From Apoda limacodes (lineage: Eukaryota; Arthropoda; Insecta; Lepidoptera; Limacodidae): DNA of 64,000 bases. This document shows positions 13,901-22,900 of the stretch, in pieces (the first letter of the stretch is position 1; each line of letters begins with the position of its first letter). The translations under genes and the position numbers were made by a program. The DNA is taken from assembly GCA_946406115.1 (NCBI GenBank), contig OX291545.1, positions 21,943,153 to 22,007,152 of the forward strand, read 5' to 3'. Under the pieces are notes generated by a model. The model did no database searches. It was not told where the DNA came from and saw nothing but the letters and a program-made list of their open reading frames with translations.

Positions 13901-16900
13901 TATATTTTTTATTAAAAGAACGGTCAATAGTTGCAGGTATTTGGTTTAAATGTTTTCAGAATGTCTGTTTCAAACAAAATAGGGAATTAACTTTTTTTTT
14001 ATTATTTTTTAACTTGAAAACAAAACGTGAAGTAGTTGTTATTTTTTGTTTCATTGTTATCACCACGCACCGTAATGGCATATGTGTAATAAAACTTAGA
14101 GATTTTTTAAAATACATATGGTAGTGATAACGATTTTCTCAACAAGATGATCTTAAATCATTGTTACTTTTAGACATTTTATTGTTTATTTTGATGAAAG
14201 ATGACCAAGGGGGAATAAGTTTTTGATAGCTTTTTTTTAAACGTTAAATAATGGTACATTCCGAATAACGAATGTTGCATTTAAGGAATTTCTCTATTTA
14301 TTAGCTTTAATCTGCCAGACCTCTTAGTGTGATGGAAAATGAAAAAAAGATAAATCCATAATTATTTTAAGCAAAGATGCCAAAATTCAACTTCTTGGCT
14401 ATGTCATCCTGTCACTAAAAAAATGGCTGTAAAGGCAGACGGACAAACAAATGTGACTCCAAAGGAATGTACTATTTAGGTGTAAGTACAGGCAGACCGT
14501 TAAAAATTGGTCAAAATATTTTTGAAACCACGGAGCTTGGGATCTTTCTTTCGTATTTACCTATTGGTTCTTTACCGCGCATGCGTTTGCACGAGTTAAG
14601 CGATTGGTTTTCATTTGAACCAGGTTTGTCTAATTGGCGAGATTAAATAAACTTGAGAAAATAAATGTTTGAAAAATTATAATAATAAATAGTTAATATA
14701 CATATGACCTATATCATATCTAAACACTTATGTGATTCAGTGTTCATGCGCATCATTTAACCCAGAAACCCCAAGATCTGTGGCTCGAACTACTCAAAGC
14801 AAAATGTTAAGGATAATGACAAAATTTACAACTGCACAGTCAATATTTTCCAATTTATCAACTCCTATTAAACTTATCACATTTTACGTAATGCATCCGT
14901 ATGCTTTTCCAGGGGTTCTGGTGTACGAGATGCTTGTTGGATATCCTCCATTTTATGACGACAACCCATTTGGGATATACGAGAAAATTCTAAACGGGCG
15001 TGTGGAGTGGCCGAGACATCTAGATCCTATTGCCAAGGATATCGTCAAAAAGTTGCTGGTTCAGGACCGGACGAAGAGGCTCGGGAATATGAAGGTAAAA
15101 TGATTAAGCTCACAAATATAAATTTTATTTGCTACTTTCAATATGGCAGCAAATTTTGAGGAATATTTTTTTGGTTAGGGCACTTGTTGCTATTTGGGGG
15201 GTTTTTCCATATATATGTCAATTTACAACAGTACTAAAATATCCAAACTAACATATTAGGTCGGCGAGAAATTCTTTTCGCATATAGTATATATACACTT
15301 TTAAAAAAATCTCTTTGGCTGTACTATTTGTATCTGGCTGGTTATGATGATATTAAAAAATTAAGTTACATTTAAAAAAACGAAACAAATTAGTAAAATG
15401 TTATGGTTGCCCGCTATTTTTCATTTGTTTTTCTTACTGTCAATATGAATGAATCTAATAAAAAGAAATTCGATACATTTTAAAATTTTTTTACAAAAAG
15501 AAAAAATGCAACGCAAGATGTGAAAATTTGTGACGTTTATGGACCTATTGCAGTGTCAGTAAGAGTAGCACAAAGTTGGTTTAAGCGTTTTTAATCCGGC
15601 AATTTTCATGTCAAAGATGCATCTCGCTCTGAAGCTCTCTTAAGTTTTCATATAAAATGCGAAGAAACTTTTTCCCCAACCTATTATATAAGTGATTCTG
15701 TGATTTTGTTTGTTTGTTCTTGCTTAGTAATGCTTAGCGTTTCGCTACCGAGCAACTATATTGTGCTGATATTTGGTCCTGAGTTTGTTGAAGTTAACGG
15801 AGAAGGATATAGGCTTTGATTATTTTACAGGTTAATAATAAAGTGTTTTAGTATGTTTGATGTGTGATTACGTAAATCCATAGACTAAATAAACCACTGG
15901 CAGCATACAAAATCGGTTCTACTTCCATGCGCAGTGCCCGTGTACAAGTAGCTACGCATTTGTATAAAACCATTATGAAACATTACTCCCACATGTTCAA
16001 AGCTTTTATGCAAAGCATGTAAGTGTTTGATGTATTGTGTTACTACTTTTTTTATGTTCCTATTTCCTTTTATATTTATTTTTCTCACTGTTGCTGATTG
16101 AAAATATTCGAACCTTGCTCTTGAACCGACAACGAACTCGATAAATCTGTTAGAATATTTTTATACGAACGCAATCAACTCTCTTTGATCTAACTAACCG
16201 AATAAATCAGTCAATATTGTCGTTTCGTTCGTGTAGTACCTACTTTTCTGATTCAATAACAAATACCTACATAGGTAGTAGGTTCAAGGTTTTATTTTTA
16301 TGCAGAGTTCTTTGTAATTTAGGTTTCCACCTACTTTGGTCTCAAAGAGCCCTTCAATGGTTGGAGAGACTGACAGAGTATGCTTGGAAATAGGGCTCCG
16401 ATAGTTCCCATTGGATGCCCAAAACTACTAAAAACGGTGTTTGTATGAAACCTGTAAACTTAATGCCATATAAATTGACATAGATTTAGCTTTTAGCCCG
16501 GTCAAGTTAGCCCGAGAAATTGGGGTACCCTTGCATAAATTTCCATGAAGCTGATTTTTTACATGAACATTAGGGATACCATTTCATATTTAAATACAAT
16601 ATAGCCTTACACTACAACATAATATACCTACAATGTTTAAATTTAAAAATATAACAAATACATCAATACCAATACAAATTAATTAAGTTCTAATTCTTCC
16701 AAGCATTTTTATTATTAATGTATTTATTAACTTTGTAGTACCTACTTAGCTTTTTTTCATTAATCTATCTTTGACATATATTTTAAATTAATTGGAGGTA
16801 AATTAACCACATGTTCTGGAATTTTACTGTAAATATATATATGTACTTTGTATTGCAAAAGAGCTATGTACTTTCAGAAGACAACATTTTGGAACTACCA

Positions 16901-19900
16901 ATTTATCCTTATTCCTTGTATTAACACTGTGTAGGTCACTATTTTTAGCAAATAAGTGACAATTTTTGTTTTAATTTATTATCTATGTCTTTGTATTAGT
17001 CTGGTTAGGTCAGGAACTAATATTATTTACTCTGCCTTTCAATTTAGGTACAAATAAGTCCATTGTTCCGATCTGACATAATAACTAAACTTCTTACGAT
17101 AAACTAACTGAACTAGTTTCTTGCGTAATCTAATAATAGACAAGACTAGCTAAGAAACAATTGCAAAGATCAAGGAAGGCGGTCGGCGCTCTTGCGTCTG
17201 CGAGTCCTAAAAACGTCAATCAACTACAATTTAAACTGGTAGCTCAGCAACCAAGATGAAGTAGCAATACTGAAGATAATTTCGACTAACAGTTTTTGAT
17301 ACAAATTGTATTATATATTAACCCAAAAGTAAAACATAAAATAAACCTTTTTCGTTTTACTAATAAGTAATTAATTTTGAGTAGGAGCATTTCATCGTCA
17401 AATTGAATTTGAATTATTTCTTTTAAGCAATTTAATGATCTTTATTGATTACTTATTTGTTTGGCGCCTACTCAAAATTAGTTACATATACCTGTACTAA
17501 CATTTGTTTAGGAACTTAGTAAAACTAAAAAGGTTTATTTTATTGTTTACTTTTTGAAGAGGAGAGAGGACGACATGGAGAGAGGACCGACTGCAAGTGG
17601 AAGAGCGTTCGGCTGCAAAGTCAAAGGTCCCGGGTTCGATTTCCGATAAGGGGCAACCGATATTGAGTTGTCTCAACTATGGTTTGTGCCAGGAACGGCG
17701 ATAGACTCACCACCTTTCATGTTTGTGGGACGGAACACAGAATAGCTTAATTGTTCTGAGGGATGCAGTACCATCGGTAAAACGTGGAAGTTAAGGGCAC
17801 ACGTTTGTAACACCTCTTGCCACCCCTTTGGGGATAAGTGCTGTCATAATATTTATCATTTCTTTTTTATTTAATTACTTTTTAGTTTTTTCATCAGTTT
17901 CTGATTTTGATAGAAAGAAGAGGCAATGCCTGCAAAAATGCTATTAGAAATAGAAAACGGTATTTATAGAAGAATTTAATGAACCTATTCACCTGCGTTT
18001 TCTTTTCTCTAAATAAAATAAGTCCAATCACAAAGTAGCAGCTGTAAACCGTTTTCCAGCTGCCCCTTATACATAGTGCCCCTTTCCCTCTATGCTAAGC
18101 CCATGGGCACAATCATTGATGTATGCTTTTTGCGAATATGGAAAATAACGATATAAGTATAATAAGAAATGTACAAACATTCAGTATAACGCATTTTGTA
18201 TAGGAAAAGTTTCACCTTAACGTAATTGCGAAGTAGAAATACTTAACCCATTTTCAACCCATAGTATTTAATTTCAAAACATTTGTAGTTTCTAGCGTTT
18301 TCACTATGCTTCATAGTGGCGACCGGTCGCACGGTGCTACACTGAGATGCCGCAACGGCAAAGACGTTTAGAAAGCCATCCGTCAGGTCGTGCGACATAT
18401 GAGGCGTATGGTGCGCGTCATAACACTTGATTTATTCGCGACGTAAATACTCTAGGTTGGCTAGACTCTAGACGATCTGTACATAACCTTGTGTAATTTA
18501 TAGATGTTACAATTGCATCTGTGCTACGTCCTAATCTTGTGTGGACCTGCCATGAGGTGTCGGGCGCGATGTGACATCTAATAAAATAACACTTCTTATT
18601 TCATTTTAAAAATAGAAACTCCGATATAACTTGATTTCTGCTAGTATTTAGAAAGGGGATTATGGAATTTAGGTATGAATGCGATCAAATAAAAAAATCA
18701 GTAGTCTAGTCGACAAGTTGAAAATGGTACAAAATAGAGATACTGCTCTTAAAATTACGTGCGATAGCTCATTGGATCCGGAATGACGTCTAGAAAAATG
18801 TGCCAAAAGCGTGTATTAGCACATAAAAAAATGCAAAAGTTATAAACAATTAAAGATGAAAAAAAAATGGCATTTCGTTTTTTGCCAATATTTCATAAAC
18901 TATTAATATTTAAGAAATTTCAAAAAGATTCTGAAAGAGGAGGAAATTTCCAATAAGAAACTCCCGGAACTCTATCTCCATTATTTATAATTTTAATTTA
19001 ACGTTGAAAATAGGTCTGCGCGCGACATTTTTAGGTTGTACGGCACATTAATTAATTAATTTAAGGTATTTAATATTTTTTTTTTAATTTGAAAAAATTA
19101 TGGTGTGTTCTGAACACTATAAATAATTCATTCCTGTTGGAAATTTTACTTAAAGTCAATTTTTCAACAAGTTAAACAATTGTTAACTAACAAAATTTTC
19201 TCGAACTACCGTCTTAATTGTAAGTGAAAAAAAATGTTTCAATAATGGTCGTAAAAAATTTTCGATTCGTAGACCCTTTCTTACATACATACTTAACAAG
19301 ATCGTGCCATAAAAGTTAAAAAAAATTTATACTTTGTTTATAACTATTTTTTTACTTGAACAAAATCTTAAAAATCCAAGTAATGTTGATAAAAAAATTT
19401 TTTTTTTTTAATCATCATATTACCGTTTTTTTATTAATACAAGATATTAATTGATTTGCAAAAAAAATTTTTCCCGCCATTTGTTGATAAATTTTTTATA
19501 AACAAATTGATTAAATCAATATTTAAAAAAAAAAATTTTTTCACAACTTTATTACATTATAAATATTATGATTTTTTTAAAAAAAATTTTTCCTTAATAA
19601 CAATTTTTAATTGTTTATAATCGTTTTTTTTTATATTTCTATTGTTTAAATAATTAGTTAAGAATTTTTTTTTTTCTAAAAATCATAATTTACAGTCCTC
19701 TATAAAGTAACAAAAAAAAATTTTTTTTATCAACAATTCTATTGTTTATTAACTTACCAATTTGTTATAAACAAATTTTCAACTTTTTTTTATTTTTTTT
19801 CTAAAACTTCTAAAATTAACAAAAACAACCATATATAACAAAGTATAAAAAAAAAAATTTTTCAATTTTTTATTGTACTTTTAAAAAACACGTGTTACAA

Positions 19901-22900
19901 AAGTTGCAGCGGCTGCTTCGTTTGTCTACTAAAAAACTGAAATAACTTTTAAACTATTAGAGATACGAAAATAAACATTCTAGTCGATTTTATAAATAGT
20001 TAAACGATCTTTTAAATGAATTATTCAAAAAAAATTTAGTTATTACTAATTTATTGTTACGCGCATTTGTTTATAAAAACTTATATTTTTTTCGATGTTT
20101 TTCGAACTTTCGTGACTCCTAACTTTTTAAATAATGCAGATACGGTTACAGACCTTCAGGACTATTTTGTCAAGTAATAAAATATATAAACGTTGTAGTT
20201 ATTTATTTATAAATCATGTAATTTTTTAATTTATTAATATTAAAAAATTTTTTTTGCAAATCAATTAATATCTTGTATTAATAAAAAAACGGTAATATGA
20301 TGATTTAGAAAAAAAAAAAATTTTTTAACAACATTACTTGGATTTTTAAGTTTTTGTTCAAGTAAAAAAATAATTATAAACAAAGTATAAATTTTTTTTT
20401 AACTTTTATGGCACGATCTTGTTAAGTATGTATGTAAGAAAGGCTCTACGAATCGAAAATTTTTTACGACCATTATTGAAACATTTTTTTTCACTTACAA
20501 TTAAGACGGTAGTTCGAGAAAATTTTGTTAGTTAACAATTGTTTAACTTGTTGAAAAATTGACTTTAAGTAAAATTTCCAACGGGAATGAATTATTTATA
20601 GTGTTCAGAACACACCATAATTTTTTCAAATTAAAAAAAAAATATTAAATACCTTAAATTAATTAATTAATGTGCCGTACTCGCTTTTGACGCACCGCGC
20701 GCAACCTAAAAATGTCGCGCGCAGACCTATTTTCAGCGTTAAATTAAAATTATAAATAATGGAGATAGAGTTCCGGGAGTTTTTTATTGGAAATTTCCTC
20801 CTCTTTCAGAATCTTTTTTTGAAATTTCTTAAATATTAATAGTTTATGAAATATTGGCAAAAAACGAAATGCCATTTTTTTTCATCTTTAATTGTTTATA
20901 ACTTTTGCAATTTTTTATGTGCTAATACACGCTTTTGGCACATTTTTCTAGACGTCATTCCGGATCCAATGAGCTATGGCACGTAATTTTAAGAGCAGTA
21001 TCTCTATTTTGTACCATTTTCAACTTGTCGACTAGACTACAAGTGGTAAGCATATTTTTCAGTTGTTTGGGGGGGGCTTTTTTAGGGATTATGACATTCA
21101 AGTTACCTTGTAGTTTTAACAGATTTAGACATAGCATAGTGTCCATGCATTTTTGTGTTTAATTGGATACGTTTATAAAAAAAAATCGAAGGTTTATAAT
21201 TTTTTGGAATTTTTGAGTTGAATTTAGGTTTTTCATCGCTATTTGTATTTAATAAACTTAAAGTTCGAATAATTACTTGAATTATGGAGTACTATATTTG
21301 AATTATAGATTATTAAATTAGGGATGAATGCAGCCATTTCTGACGAGATATCTTGGCGCTCGAACGAAGTGCTCTAACTAATAGTGTGAGGCTAAAACAG
21401 GCCTTTCACCCGGATTAAGCACTCTTTCTTTCTTTTGGTGTGAATCCTTCAGAAATCGCGCGTCATGTCCTGCTTATTTTTTCATAATTCACTTTTCATG
21501 AGCCTTCGGTGCACAATTCTTAACACGCCTTCGTAAAACATTGCTAAAATATACAAATCGAAACACACTAAATGAATTTAGAAAAATTAAACACAAAAAA
21601 ACACCACTCCTTCTTAAGATTCGCGCCAAAACTCTAGAATTTATCACGCTATCCCGCTTTTTTTTATTTTTTACGCGTAAAATTTTTGAGTTGTTGTTTG
21701 CTAGTTGATGAAAAGAACTTACTATTATAAGTTATTTTTAAGTTGTCATAATGTACCTAAATTAGATTTAAACGCGTTTTTTCGGTAGTAATAAACTACA
21801 AACATACATCTAGTTTAACCAGTTATCTTAAATAAAATATGAAATAAAATAAAAATATAATATAGTTAAAACGTGAATATTCGCACAAGTTTTGTCCAAA
21901 TAACTTGTCCAAATAAGACTAAAATTCAAGTTGTAAAACACACCCAGCTTGTGCGAAAAAAACTAAAACGGTTATTAACATAGTTAACAAACATTTTCGT
22001 CACGCATCAATTGCCTACATTTTCGATATGACAACTGTTGTAATAAGTATATACCCGGTTGTCCGGTTACGCGTACAAATATGTAATTTTTACCTTGCAG
22101 TTTAGTTTTTAAGTTGGGTAGACATGATTAAAATACATTGTCTCAAACATGCAGTATGCGGCAATATCTTTTACAAGCTTCTTTGGGATAAATCGTACTT
22201 GCAGCACTTCGAGCGCTCGAGCGGTCAAATATGAAATTTGAAAATGGAACAAACTTTTTTGAAGTCGAACATTAATGAAGAAAACTTATCACGTTTTTAA
22301 ATTTCGCACAGGCGCAACAAAAAGAATAAGCCATTAAATTAATTTGAAAAAGGATAAAAAAGAAATCGATATTTAAACGCGGCGAATTGGCGGTAAAATT
22401 TCCTATGCTATTTATATTATTGTCAATGTAGTTGTCAATATAATTTTTTTTTTTACATGGATGTTTGAAAAAAGCAATATACAAGCCTTGCCCACAACTG
22501 AGCATAACCGGACTCTGTGATGCGCCTCGGCTATGGCTTGGCCCGCATACTCACGATCGCCCGGTTATGCCAAATTTCCGGGCCGCGGTAGTGATTTACT
22601 ATAATTGTCTTATACTGTATGCGTATTATGTAGATAATACAGGTAATATACCCGCAGATAAAATTTCTATGCATAACGCACAGCGGCATCTGGTTCAAAA
22701 TAAAACCTTTAAGGTGACCGGTGGGCCGTTAATGTTAGCCACCTTGGTGGTATAAAAATAAAAATAAACAAAACTTGAACTGTGGGTACGAGACACTAAT
22801 ACAATTAGGTATTTATATTTGTAAAAACTGCATTAAGGAAAATAAATTACATTGTGGAAAATACAGACTCAAGACAGACACAAATGTTGATCACTTAAAT

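Noticed and set aside
20935..21162. Open frame at the right edge of the palindrome
   Set aside because: It crosses the palindrome boundary and is matched by an antisense frame; no recognisable domain.
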